From Rhodospirillales bacterium (GTDB lineage Bacteria; Pseudomonadota; Alphaproteobacteria; Geminicoccales; Geminicoccaceae), in the NCBI GenBank assembly GCA_007131045.1, contig SLRI01000677.1, positions 1 through 7,767 on the forward strand: a stretch of DNA of 7,767 bases, given 5' to 3'. Positions 1 to 7,127 of this stretch are shown here, one piece after another (within the stretch, counting starts at the first letter, position 1; each line of letters starts with the position of its first letter). The notes under the pieces are model-generated. The model was not told the DNA's origin and did no database searches. It saw nothing but the letters and a program-made list of their open reading frames with translations. Made by a program: the position numbers and the translations under genes.

Positions 1-1371
<1,371 letters not shown>

Positions 1372-1410
1372 CCGGCTGCCGAAGCGACCTGCAGTCGAGA
1401 CTGAACGAGG

Positions 1411-1439
1411 AGGCCCGCGCGGCGACGCTGCGCGGGCCT
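1411..1439 (+). terminator. Hairpin after lon, probable (bidirectional) transcription terminator
   Basis: A perfect 10-bp GC-rich stem is visible: AGGCCCGCGC (1411-1420) pairs with GCGCGGGCCT (1430-1439), with a 9-base loop. It lies 39 bases after the lon stop codon. It is followed by TCGTCGTTCG rather than a clean T run, as is common in high-GC genomes. It sits between the convergent lon and WcaJ-like genes, so it could stop transcription from both sides. The rest of 1372-1523 shows no gene, only short GC-rich inverted repeats, including a 12-base palindrome at 1459-1470. Confidence 0.7.
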
Positions 1440-1523
1440 TCGTCGTTCGAGCGGCTGTCCGCGGCCGCGGGCGTGCCGCTTTCGCGATCGAAGCGGGCGG
1501 GCTCGACGCGGCGCCGGGCTTGC

Positions 1524-3059
1524 TCAGTAGGCGTTGGGGTGGGTGAAGCCGACGAGCAGCGTCATCAGGATGATGCGGATGTCGAAGGCCAAGGACCAGT
1601 TCTCGATATAGTGAAGATCGTACTGGACCCGGCGCTCCATCTTGTCGAGCGTGTCGGTCTCGCCGCGCAGGCCGTTGACCTGGGCCCAGCCGGTGATCCC
1701 GGGCTTGACCTTGTGGCGGGCGAGATACTCGTCGATCAGCTTGGCGTACTGCTCGTTGTGCGCCACCGCGTGCGGCCGGGGCCCGACGATCGACATCTCG
1801 CCGCGGACCACGTTGATGAACTGCGGCAATTCGTCGAGGCTGGTTTTGCGCAGGATTCGGCCCAGAGGCGTGATCCGGTCGTCGTCCTTGGTCGCCTGGG
1901 CCACCGTCGCGTCGGTGCTGCAGCGGTCGACATGCATCGAGCGGAACTTGTAGACCTCGATGATCTCGTTGTTGAAGCCGTAGCGCTTCTGCTTGAAGAA
2001 GACGGGCCCTGGCGAGGTCACCTTGATGGCGGCGGCGACCACCAGCATCACCGGCATGATCATCAACAGGATCAGCGACGCCAGCACCCGGTCCTCGACC
2101 GCCTTGACCACACTGTCCCAGCCGGCGATCGGCTTTTCGAAGACGTTGAGCATCGGCACGCCGGCGATGTGCGACACCCCGCGATGCGGCAGGTGAAAGC
2201 CGATGACGTCCGGGCAGAGGCGGATGTCGGCGGGCAGGGTCTTCAGCTTTTTCAGCCAATTCAACAGACGGTCCTCGGCACCCCAGGGCAGCGCCACCAC
2301 CACCTGGTCGATCCGGTAGCGGCGGGCGAAGAGGAGGAGGTCGTCGACGGTGCCGAGCACCGGAAAGCCGGCGATGAAGTCGGGGATGCGGTCGCGCCGG
2401 TCGTCGAACAGGCCGATGATGTTGACGTGGCGCTCCTGCTGGCGGAGATGCTCGATGAAGCGGCGGCCGTGCTCGCCGGCGCCGATCACCGCGATGTTCA
2501 GGGTCAGCCGGCCGGCCTGGTACCAGCGCAGGATCTGCAGCCGGCCGAGGGCGCGAGCCGCGGCCAACCCGACAAAGCCGAACAGCAGCCACATCGCGAC
2601 CCAGGCGCGGGACACCTCGTCCAGGAGCCCGGCCGCGAAGCCGAGCATCAACAGGCTGCCGATGACCAGCGGCCAGGCGACCAGGAGCCGCCGCGCCTGC
2701 TCGACGAGGTTGGTCAGGTGCTGGAACTGGTAGAGGCCGGCGAGCTGGAAGACGTTGAGGGTGACGAGGCAGCCGATCGCCAGGCTGTAGATCTTGAAGG
2801 TGTCGACGCCGAGGGTGGCGAACCGCGCGTAATAGGCCAGGAGGCCGCTCGCCAGCACGACGGCGACGTCGACCAGGCGCAGCGAGCCGGTGATCAGGCT
2901 CGGCGCCAGCCAGTCGCCACGCGGAGGCCGCGGCTCTTGCTCGGTATTCCCGGTTCGCTCGAGGTAAAGCTGCACGATCCCCTGCCGTTCATCGGCGGTC
3001 TGAAGACGGATCTGTCCGGCGACCATCGCCCGACAGCTGCCCTCGGTTGTCGCACGCAA
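1524..3059 (-). CDS. Undecaprenyl-phosphate sugar-1-phosphate transferase, WcaJ/GumD/PssA-type polyprenyl glycosylphosphotransferase
   Basis: This is a predicted inner-membrane enzyme that transfers a sugar-1-phosphate (typically glucose-1-P, in some relatives galactose-1-P) from a UDP-sugar to undecaprenyl phosphate, the first step of exopolysaccharide or capsule assembly. The 511 residues begin with a hydrophilic leader (1-55), then four hydrophobic helices (about 63-80, 92-110, 127-147, 152-170). A Rossmann-like domain follows with GAGEHG (193-198). The C-terminal bacterial sugar transferase domain starts with the membrane helix at 322-345 and contains KFRSMHVD (371-378), the catalytic acidic pair in TSLDELPQF (D409, E410), IVGPRP (424-429) and the KPGITGWAQVNG block (452-463). 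Length suits the WcaJ family. The annotated start is TTG, preceded by AGG at a 6-base spacing. An in-frame ATG at 3026 would give 500 residues but has a poorer ribosome site. It is the distal - strand gene, 74 bases after the methyltransferase. The donor sugar cannot be read from the sequence. Confidence 0.93.
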   Translation of the reverse strand: MRATTEGSCRAMVAGQIRLQTADERQGIVQLYLERTGNTEQEPRPPRGDWLAPSLITGSLRLVDVAVVLASGLLAYYARFATLGVDTFKIYSLAIGCLVTLNVFQLAGLYQFQHLTNLVEQARRLLVAWPLVIGSLLMLGFAAGLLDEVSRAWVAMWLLFGFVGLAAARALGRLQILRWYQAGRLTLNIAVIGAGEHGRRFIEHLRQQERHVNIIGLFDDRRDRIPDFIAGFPVLGTVDDLLLFARRYRIDQVVVALPWGAEDRLLNWLKKLKTLPADIRLCPDVIGFHLPHRGVSHIAGVPMLNVFEKPIAGWDSVVKAVEDRVLASLILLMIMPVMLVVAAAIKVTSPGPVFFKQKRYGFNNEIIEVYKFRSMHVDRCSTDATVAQATKDDDRITPLGRILRKTSLDELPQFINVVRGEMSIVGPRPHAVAHNEQYAKLIDEYLARHKVKPGITGWAQVNGLRGETDTLDKMERRVQYDLHYIENWSLAFDIRIILMTLLVGFTHPNAY

Positions 3060-3133
3060 ACCTTACCTGCCAGTTAACGTGGAAGCATTGAAAAATAACG
3101 CAGAGGTTGAAATTTCTCGCTGCGGCGTCGCCC
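3060..3133. promoter_or_regulatory. AT-richer gap upstream of the WcaJ-like gene, possible promoter region
   Basis: These 74 bases lie between the methyltransferase stop and the WcaJ-like start on the - strand. They hold the most AT-rich stretch between these genes (around 3073-3117, with AAAAATAACG and AAATTT). I see no convincing -35/-10 pair, so a promoter is inferred only from composition and position. Read-through from the methyltransferase is equally possible. A weak 6-bp stem (3123-3128 with 3136-3141) spans the methyltransferase stop codon. Confidence 0.3.
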
Positions 3134-3886
3134 TCACGCCGGCTTTTGAAGCCTGTGCAGGGTCATCGGTTGAGCGAATCGGCGCTTTCCGTCGGCCTGA
3201 TCTTCGCCCAATGACCAAAACCTTTGGTTGATTTCTGCCATTGCCGGTGCCACGCGCCGGGTCCGCCGCGGATCGGCTTCGGCAAAGCCTTCGGTCACCG
3301 CCTCCGGGGTTGCATAGGCGAGAAAGGTGGCGAAGCGCGCGGCATCGACCAGCCGGAGAAACCGGTGGCCTGCGGCATCGAGCGCGCGCAGTGCCGCCGC
3401 GCGCACCTCGGTCTCGTCGTCGAGCGGGCGCAACAGCTCGAAGAAGCTGCCCTCGGCAACAGGCTCGATGACGACGACCTCGCCGCCCGGCCGCAGCACG
3501 CGCGCCGCTTCGGCCAGGGCCGCGACTTGCTGGTCCGGGCGGATATGGTGCAGGCTGTTGACGAAGAGCACGGCATCAATGCTCGACCCGCCGATCGGCA
3601 GGCGCTCGGCGCGGCCGGCGATCCAGCGCCCGGGCGGTGCGGGGCGTCGCCTGTCGGCGCGCGCGGCCGCGAGCAGACCGGCATTCGGCTCGATGCCGAA
3701 GGCCTCGATGCCGTCGCGCAGCAAGAGGCGGGTTACCGCACCCGTGCCGCAGCCGATGTCGAGCACCCGTCGGCCGGGTGGCTTCGCGATCAGCGACAAA
3801 GCGCCGCGGAGGACGTCCTTGGTGGTCGTGACGCCTAGGTCGTTGGTGACGGGATCTTGCTTCGTCATGCGGTGTTGTTCGGCCAT
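3134..3886 (-). CDS. Class I SAM-dependent methyltransferase (Methyltransf_11-like)
   Basis: This is a predicted soluble enzyme that moves a methyl group from S-adenosylmethionine to an unidentified acceptor. From the ATG at 3886 it has 250 residues. Motif I VLDIGCGTGA is at 41-50, with the acidic end of strand beta-2 in FGIEPNAG (63-70). The region before motif IV reads IDAVLFVNSLHHI (103-115), where LHHI is typical of Methyltransf_11 and UbiE-like enzymes. The post-motif segment RVLRPGGEVVVIEP (129-142) completes the Rossmann core. No membrane segment is seen. An in-frame GTG at 3988 would add 34 residues, but these look like unselected Arg/Trp-rich translation and would overlap the divergent membrane gene, so I chose the ATG. 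An ATG at 3868 is a further option. None has a strong ribosome site. Its place among polysaccharide genes suggests glycan or lipid-intermediate methylation, but a role in quinone or other small-molecule methylation is not excluded. Confidence 0.85.
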   Translation of the reverse strand: MAEQHRMTKQDPVTNDLGVTTTKDVLRGALSLIAKPPGRRVLDIGCGTGAVTRLLLRDGIEAFGIEPNAGLLAAARADRRRPAPPGRWIAGRAERLPIGGSSIDAVLFVNSLHHIRPDQQVAALAEAARVLRPGGEVVVIEPVAEGSFFELLRPLDDETEVRAAALRALDAAGHRFLRLVDAARFATFLAYATPEAVTEGFAEADPRRTRRVAPAMAEINQRFWSLGEDQADGKRRFAQPMTLHRLQKPA

Positions 3887-3953
3887 GGCCGCCGCGTTGT
3901 CGAGCCCTGCTCGTCGACTTCCCCACTTCCTCCACAGCCAGAGAGATCGATCG

Positions 3954-4181
3954 TTGCGTGGTACAGCCCTGGTAATCGTCGTCCTCACCCTGCTCCTGGC
4001 GGGTGCGAGCCTCGTCGCCTATTGGAGCTGGCAGTCGATGGCCGAGGTGGAGATCGGCTTTCACGGCTATGTGGCGCTCGGCCTCGGTGCCGCCGTCACC
4101 ATCCTGCTCTGGGTCGGGCTGATGAGCCTCGTCTTCTTCAGCAGCCGGCGGGGCTACGACGACGAGGCCGGGCGCGACTGA
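3954..4181 (+). CDS. Small two-helix membrane protein of unknown function
   Basis: This 75-residue protein has two predicted transmembrane helices, LVIVVLTLLLAGASLVAYW (6-24) and a second at about 39-62, joined by a short loop. It ends in a charged cytoplasmic-type tail, FFSSRRGYDDEAGRD. The TTG start at 3954 is chosen because GAGAG (3941-3945) lies 8 bases upstream and because hydrophobicity begins right after it. The frame stays open far upstream, but that part is the antisense shadow of the methyltransferase. The codons show the same G/C third-base bias as neighbouring genes. The GLGAAVTILLWVGLMSLVFFSSRRGYDD-like second half resembles small uncharacterised alphaproteobacterial membrane proteins as I remember them; I cannot verify this here. 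It lies opposite to all flanking genes, and its last 28 bases overlap the end of the Alg13-like gene. The function is unknown. Confidence 0.68.
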   Translation: MRGTALVIVVLTLLLAGASLVAYWSWQSMAEVEIGFHGYVALGLGAAVTILLWVGLMSLVFFSSRRGYDDEAGRD

Positions 4182-4657
4182 GCCCGGCCGGCGAGGAAAT
4201 CTCGCAGCAGCAGGGGCACGCTGGAGCGGGGTGGCATCGCTGGCGGGCTCGGATCGGCGAGGGCGGCTTCGATCATGGTTGCGAGATCGTCGGGGTCGGG
4301 GCAGAGGCGAAGCGGCAGCCGCTCGGCCAGGCGCTCGGCGAAGCGGCTCTGGTCGTTGGCCGGGTGGTCGGCCGTGGTGGCGCCGCGGCGCGGCACCAGG
4401 ATCAGCCGGCAGCCGGCGCGCAGTGCGTCGCCGATCAGCCCCATTCCGGCGTGGCAGACGGCGATGCGGCTCGCCCGGAGGCGCTCGTCGAGCGCGGCCC
4501 GGCCGAGAAAGCGCGCGTGCTCGAGGTGGCGGGGGGTGACCGCCGAATGGCCGATCTGGGCAAAGCCCGGCAATCCGAGCTCGGCCGCGGCCCGGTCCGC
4601 GCCCTCGACCAGCGCGTCGAAGCCGTGGATGAAGGTGCCGACCCCGACGAAGATCAA
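4154..4657 (-). CDS. PssE/Alg13-like glycosyltransferase catalytic subunit (GT28 C-terminal domain)
   Basis: This is the predicted donor-binding half of a two-part glycosyltransferase that adds a sugar to a polyprenyl-linked acceptor at the cytoplasmic membrane face, in the manner of rhizobial PssE and eukaryotic Alg13. The 167 residues start IFVGVGTFIHGFDALV after the initiator. They include the acceptor/donor loop QIGHS (34-38), the nucleotide-sugar site CHAGMGLIGDALRAG (68-82) with LILVPRR, and DHPANDQSRFAERLAE (97-112), the equivalent of the family's NHQ-type segment. There is no membrane helix, so it should depend on the PssD-like partner for membrane location. The start is TTG, overlapping the partner's TGA stop as TTGA, with GAGGGG 8 bases upstream. 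An upstream ATG at 4714 would add 19 Gly/Pro-rich residues and is unlikely. The 3' end overlaps the convergent small membrane gene by 28 bases. The sugar specificity is not deducible. Confidence 0.87.
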   Translation of the reverse strand: MIFVGVGTFIHGFDALVEGADRAAAELGLPGFAQIGHSAVTPRHLEHARFLGRAALDERLRASRIAVCHAGMGLIGDALRAGCRLILVPRRGATTADHPANDQSRFAERLAERLPLRLCPDPDDLATMIEAALADPSPPAMPPRSSVPLLLRDFLAGRAQSRPASSS

Positions 4658-5148
4658 AGCAGCAGCCCCTCGGCCAGCACCGCTCGGGGAAACCGGGCCA
4701 GGCGGTCCGGCCATTGGACGATGAAGAGGTCGGCCACCGGATAGACCAGGCGGCCGGCCAGGGTCGGCTCGGCGCTGCCGGCGGTCTCGATGAACACGAC
4801 CTTCGCACCGACCAGCTTGGCGAGCAGCAGGATGGGCACGGCGACGTCGGCGCCGGTCGAGATCACCAGCTCGGGCCGCTCGCGCCGAAGGATTTGCCAG
4901 CTCTGCCGAGCGTTGAGCAGGGTGCGGCGGATCGAGCGGCGGGGATGGCAGAGGTGGTAGCGGCGGATGCCGGCGTCGCCCGGTATGCCGTCGTCGCCGG
5001 GTCTGCCGTCATCGAAGGTGACGTGGAAGACGTCGGCGAAGCTGATCCCCTCGGTTGCCCGCTCGAGCTCGGCCCAGTGCCCGCCGGGCGAGAAGGCGAG
5101 GCAGGTGCGGCGGGTCTCGTGCCAGCTCGTGGGCGGCGCTGCGCTCAT
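4654..5148 (-). CDS. PssD/Alg14-like glycosyltransferase membrane/acceptor subunit
   Basis: This is the predicted acceptor-binding, membrane-associated half of the Alg13/Alg14-type glycosyltransferase, pairing with the next gene. The 164 residues carry FSPGGHWAEL (19-28), matching the GGH loop of Alg14/PssD, then VISTGADVAVP (95-105). A hydrophobic stretch around 104-120 leads into VVFIETAGSAEP (117-128), and PVADLFIVQWP (137-147) closes the family signature. The start at ATG 5148 is chosen because it overlaps the preceding TGA as ATGA. An ATG at 5157 (three residues longer) is also possible. Residues 48-60 form a Gly-every-third-residue run (GRPGDDGIPGDAG) that is not part of the known family signature. 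It sits in a likely loop. The gene is the middle member of the coupled trio. I am confident of the family, and the lipid-linked acceptor is unknown. Confidence 0.87.
   Translation of the reverse strand: MSAAPPTSWHETRRTCLAFSPGGHWAELERATEGISFADVFHVTFDDGRPGDDGIPGDAGIRRYHLCHPRRSIRRTLLNARQSWQILRRERPELVISTGADVAVPILLLAKLVGAKVVFIETAGSAEPTLAGRLVYPVADLFIVQWPDRLARFPRAVLAEGLLL
4666..4671 (-). promoter_or_regulatory. Ribosome binding site that fixes the TTG start of the PssE-like gene
   Basis: On the - strand GAGGGG lies inside the last codons of the PssD-like gene, 8 bases before the TTG at 4657. Together with the TTGA stop/start overlap it supports translational coupling and a TTG rather than the upstream ATG start. 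Confidence 0.65.
4972..5007 (-). repeat. 18-base tandem duplication encoding a collagen-like Gly-X-Y run
   Basis: Read on the - strand, the first unit GGCAGACCCGGCGACGAC is followed directly by GGCATACCGGGCGACGCC, identical at 15 of 18 positions. A partial third unit (GGCATCCGC) follows. The units encode GRPGDD and GIPGDA and keep the PssD-like reading frame. Confidence 0.75.
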
Positions 5149-5828
5149 CGGAGCCATACCAGCTCGCGGTTGGCGAAGCCGCGCTTCAGCCGGCAGTCGC
5201 GGTCGAGGATGATGCCCAAGGGCTCGTCCTGGTCGAAGCGGCGCAGCACGGCCGGATGGGCGTAGGCGTAGACGTCGAGCGGCAGGCCAGTGCACGAGGC
5301 CATGAAGCGGAGGCGCAAGAGATAGAGGTTGGTCCGCAGCCAGCCGGCGAAGCCCGGCGGGAAAATCAGGCGGAGGTCGATATCGGCGCGCGAGCGTGGT
5401 GCTGTGAGCCGGGTCACGGTCGACCCCAGCAGCACCGCCTCGGCGAGCCAGGGCCGGCGGGCCACATCGTCGAGCAGGACGCCGATCGCGCGGGCGAGGC
5501 GGGCCGGCTCACGGCGATAGCCGGGGCAGTAGCGCAGCACCACCCAGAGTTGGCCGTTCAACAGGAAGTTGAGCGTGTGGGCGACCAGGAGGCCGAGGGC
5601 CGAGCCTGTCAGATACGGCAAGGCGAAGAGCCCGGCCAGCGCCCAGCCGGCGAGCAGGGTCCCGAGCGCGAGCAGCAGCAGGCGAAAGCCGATCTCCTTG
5701 GGGTCCATGCCGCGAACCCCTTGCAACAGCCAGTTGACCGCCAGGATGAAGAGGCAGTTACGGCTCTCGAACAGCTCCTCGGCCGAGCTGGCGCGAAACC
5801 GGTAGGCCTTGGCTTTGGGTTGCATCAT
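5145..5828 (-). CDS. Membrane-anchored nucleotidyltransferase-fold protein of unknown substrate
   Basis: This 227-residue protein joins two N-terminal hydrophobic helices (about 48-70 and 74-97, after a leader with a further hydrophobic patch near 26-36) to a nucleotidyltransferase-fold domain. The fold is indicated by LLGSTVTRLTAPRSRADIDLRL: GS at 135-136 followed by the D-x-D pair D149/D151. A third acidic residue, D185 in LPLDVYAY, sits at the place expected for the metal-binding triad. All three acids are present, so catalysis is possible. The family normally transfers a nucleotide or phospho-group, and no substrate can be named. It is the first gene of the trio, and its TGA overlaps the PssD-like ATG (ATGA). 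Two ATG codons stand in tandem at the start. GAGGA is 4 bases from the first and 7 from the second, so the second (5825) may be used. Its position suggests glycan decoration or control of the glycosyltransferase (inference). Confidence 0.72.
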   Translation of the reverse strand: MMQPKAKAYRFRASSAEELFESRNCLFILAVNWLLQGVRGMDPKEIGFRLLLLALGTLLAGWALAGLFALPYLTGSALGLLVAHTLNFLLNGQLWVVLRYCPGYRREPARLARAIGVLLDDVARRPWLAEAVLLGSTVTRLTAPRSRADIDLRLIFPPGFAGWLRTNLYLLRLRFMASCTGLPLDVYAYAHPAVLRRFDQDEPLGIILDRDCRLKRGFANRELVWLR

Positions 5829-5832
5829 CGGG

Positions 5833-5837
5833 TCCTC
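5833..5837 (-). promoter_or_regulatory. Ribosome binding site of the nucleotidyltransferase-fold gene
   Basis: GAGGA on the - strand is 4 bases before the first ATG (5828) and 7 before the second (5825). Usual spacing favours the second, which would remove one Met from the protein. Confidence 0.5.
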
Positions 5838-5873
5838 GCAGGCTATTAGCTCAACTTATAGTAGATTTTGCGC

Positions 5874-5879
5874 GGAAGG
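5874..5879 (+). promoter_or_regulatory. Ribosome binding site fixing the GTG start of the Wzy_C gene
   Basis: GGAAGG lies 6 bases upstream of GTG 5886. The alternative in-frame TTG at 5868 lies upstream of this site and has no comparable signal, so the GTG start is preferred. Confidence 0.65.
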
Positions 5880-5885
5880 TGTAGC

Positions 5886-7124
5886 GTGGCGTTCGGCCAT
5901 CGGGCGGTTTTTGCCGAGCGGCTGATGCAGGTGCTCCTGGCCTCGGTCATGGGCTCGCTCGCGTTTTCGGCGACGACCGTTTCGGCGCTCGGCCTCGGCG
6001 ACCTGCGGATGGTCGTCTTCGCCGGCCTGTTCGCTGCCCTGGTCGCGGGCGGGGTGATGCGCCGGCCGCGCTTTTCGGCGCGCGATCGGCTGGCACCCCT
6101 GGTGGCGCTCTGGCTCCTGGCCGTGCTGGCGCTCCTCTCGGCGACCGTGGCGCCGGGTGCCGAATCCTCGCTGCTCGACTACAAGATCGGCCTGCCGATC
6201 CTCGCACTCCTGATCGCGCCCAATCTCCGGGCGGCGATGGGTGGTCTGGATCTGTCCCGCTTCGCGCTCTGGGCCGGCGGCTCTTATGTCGTGGCAACGG
6301 CGGTTCTCGCCCTGGCCCTGCCGTCGCTCGCCGTGCTGCGCAACGTCGCGAGCCATGTCCGAGTCGACATCACCGGCTCGGTCGTCCTGCATGCCGGGCT
6401 CTGCACCATCATCGCGCTGGGCCTCGCCGCCGCCCTGCCGCACGCCCGCTCCCTTTGGTCCCGCATCGGCATCGGCCTCCCGCTGGCGGCGGCGGCCTGG
6501 ATGGTGATGCTCACCGGCACGCGCAGCCCGCTGCTCACGATCGGGTTCTTCGTCGTGCTCTGGGCGGCCACGGGACGGCTCGCCGATCTCGTCCGGCCGA
6601 GGCTGCTGGGCGCCGGGCTCTTCGCCATCGCCGGCTTTTTGGTCATGTCGTTCGCCGCCAGCGACACGATACTCGCCCGGCTCGCCGATCTCGGCCAGGC
6701 GGACTATTCCTCGGGGCGCTGGCCCTCGATCCTCCATTGGCTGGCGATGGCGGCAGGGCAGCCGTTCGGGCTCGGCATGGGTGCTGTCAGGGCGACGCTC
6801 GAGGCCGGGCGGCCGATCATCGCCGGCGGGCATCTGCTGGAGTGGCCGCACAACGAGTTCGTGCGGTTTTTCGTCGAGGGCGGGGCTCTGGGGCTGCTGC
6901 TGGTACTGATCGTCGTGGTCGAGGCGGTCAGGCGGGCGCGGCGGCGCGTCCTGGTCACCGGCGATCCGCTCGAGCGGGTGCTGCTGCTGGCGATAGCCGC
7001 CGACATGCTGGCACAGTGCCTGCTGCAGAACTATTTCAACAGCGTCTACCACGCGACGGTGATGCTGCTGCTGCTCGGCATGCTCGCGGCTGCCGAGGAC
7101 GAGGCGCCCGCTCCAGGCGGGTAG
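5886..7124 (+). CDS. O-antigen ligase/polymerase-like membrane protein (Wzy_C family)
   Basis: This 412-residue polytopic inner-membrane protein has about ten to twelve hydrophobic segments. The family joins lipid-linked glycans, either ligating them to an acceptor (WaaL type) or polymerising repeat units (Wzy type), on the periplasmic side. Diagnostic parts are MLTGTRSPLLTIG (208-220), the short Arg-containing motif that opens the Wzy_C domain, and the long loop at about 255-325 ending in EWPHNEFVRFFVEGGALG (319-336). There the His-Asn and the downstream Glu-Gly are characteristic. The start GTG at 5886 is set by GGAAGG 6 bases upstream. The gene is divergent from the nucleotidyltransferase-PssD-PssE trio and probably co-expressed through the shared gap. 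It stops 3 bases before the convergent guanine deaminase stop, leaving no room for a separate terminator. Ligase and polymerase cannot be told apart from sequence alone. Because no lipid A core gene is present here, polymerase for exopolysaccharide is slightly preferred. Confidence 0.86.
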   Translation: MAFGHRAVFAERLMQVLLASVMGSLAFSATTVSALGLGDLRMVVFAGLFAALVAGGVMRRPRFSARDRLAPLVALWLLAVLALLSATVAPGAESSLLDYKIGLPILALLIAPNLRAAMGGLDLSRFALWAGGSYVVATAVLALALPSLAVLRNVASHVRVDITGSVVLHAGLCTIIALGLAAALPHARSLWSRIGIGLPLAAAAWMVMLTGTRSPLLTIGFFVVLWAATGRLADLVRPRLLGAGLFAIAGFLVMSFAASDTILARLADLGQADYSSGRWPSILHWLAMAAGQPFGLGMGAVRATLEAGRPIIAGGHLLEWPHNEFVRFFVEGGALGLLLVLIVVVEAVRRARRRVLVTGDPLERVLLLAIAADMLAQCLLQNYFNSVYHATVMLLLLGMLAAAEDEAPAPGG

Positions 7125-7127
7125 CTT

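Larger units (their letters stand above)
5829..5885. promoter_or_regulatory. AT-rich divergent intergenic region, likely promoters for the trio and the Wzy_C gene
   Basis: These 57 bases separate two divergent genes and contain an AT-rich core at 5844-5870 that stands out in this GC-rich window. TATAGT (5857-5862, + strand) and TATAAG (complement of 5855-5860, - strand) are -10-like. Neither has a clear -35 partner, so exact promoters are not assigned. The space is so short that two promoters would overlap or be back-to-back. Confidence 0.45.

Noticed and set aside
1459..1470. 12-base perfect palindrome CCGCGGCCGCGG
   Set aside because: In very GC-rich intergenic DNA such a palindrome is readily expected by chance, and no second copy or adjacent signal was seen.
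3123..3141. Hairpin at the end of the methyltransferase gene as a terminator
   Set aside because: It has only a 6-bp stem spanning the stop codon and no T run on the - strand side, so it is too weak to call.
3327..3953. Upstream extension of the small membrane gene's open frame
   Set aside because: This part is antisense to the methyltransferase core and reads as Ser/Arg-rich shadow sequence; hydrophobic membrane sequence begins only after the TTG at 3954.
3887..3988. Longer methyltransferase starting at GTG 3988
   Set aside because: The 34 extra residues look unselected and would overlap the divergent membrane gene by 35 bases; the ATG at 3886 gives a normal-length domain.
4658..4714. ATG 4714 as start of the PssE-like protein
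   Set aside because: The extra 19 residues are Gly/Pro/Ala-rich, and the TTG at 4657 has a strong ribosome site and the coupled TTGA overlap, placing the start directly at the conserved first strand.
3576..4808. 410-codon - strand open frame crossing the methyltransferase, small membrane and PssE/PssD genes
   Set aside because: It runs out of frame with the well-supported genes there, and its product is Arg/Pro/Ala-rich with no recognisable motif.
5145..5828. Reading the nucleotidyltransferase-fold protein as the antitoxin of a HEPN/MNT toxin-antitoxin pair
   Set aside because: No HEPN-like gene with an RxxxxH-type motif is adjacent; the partners are glycosyltransferase subunits, and the protein carries membrane helices.
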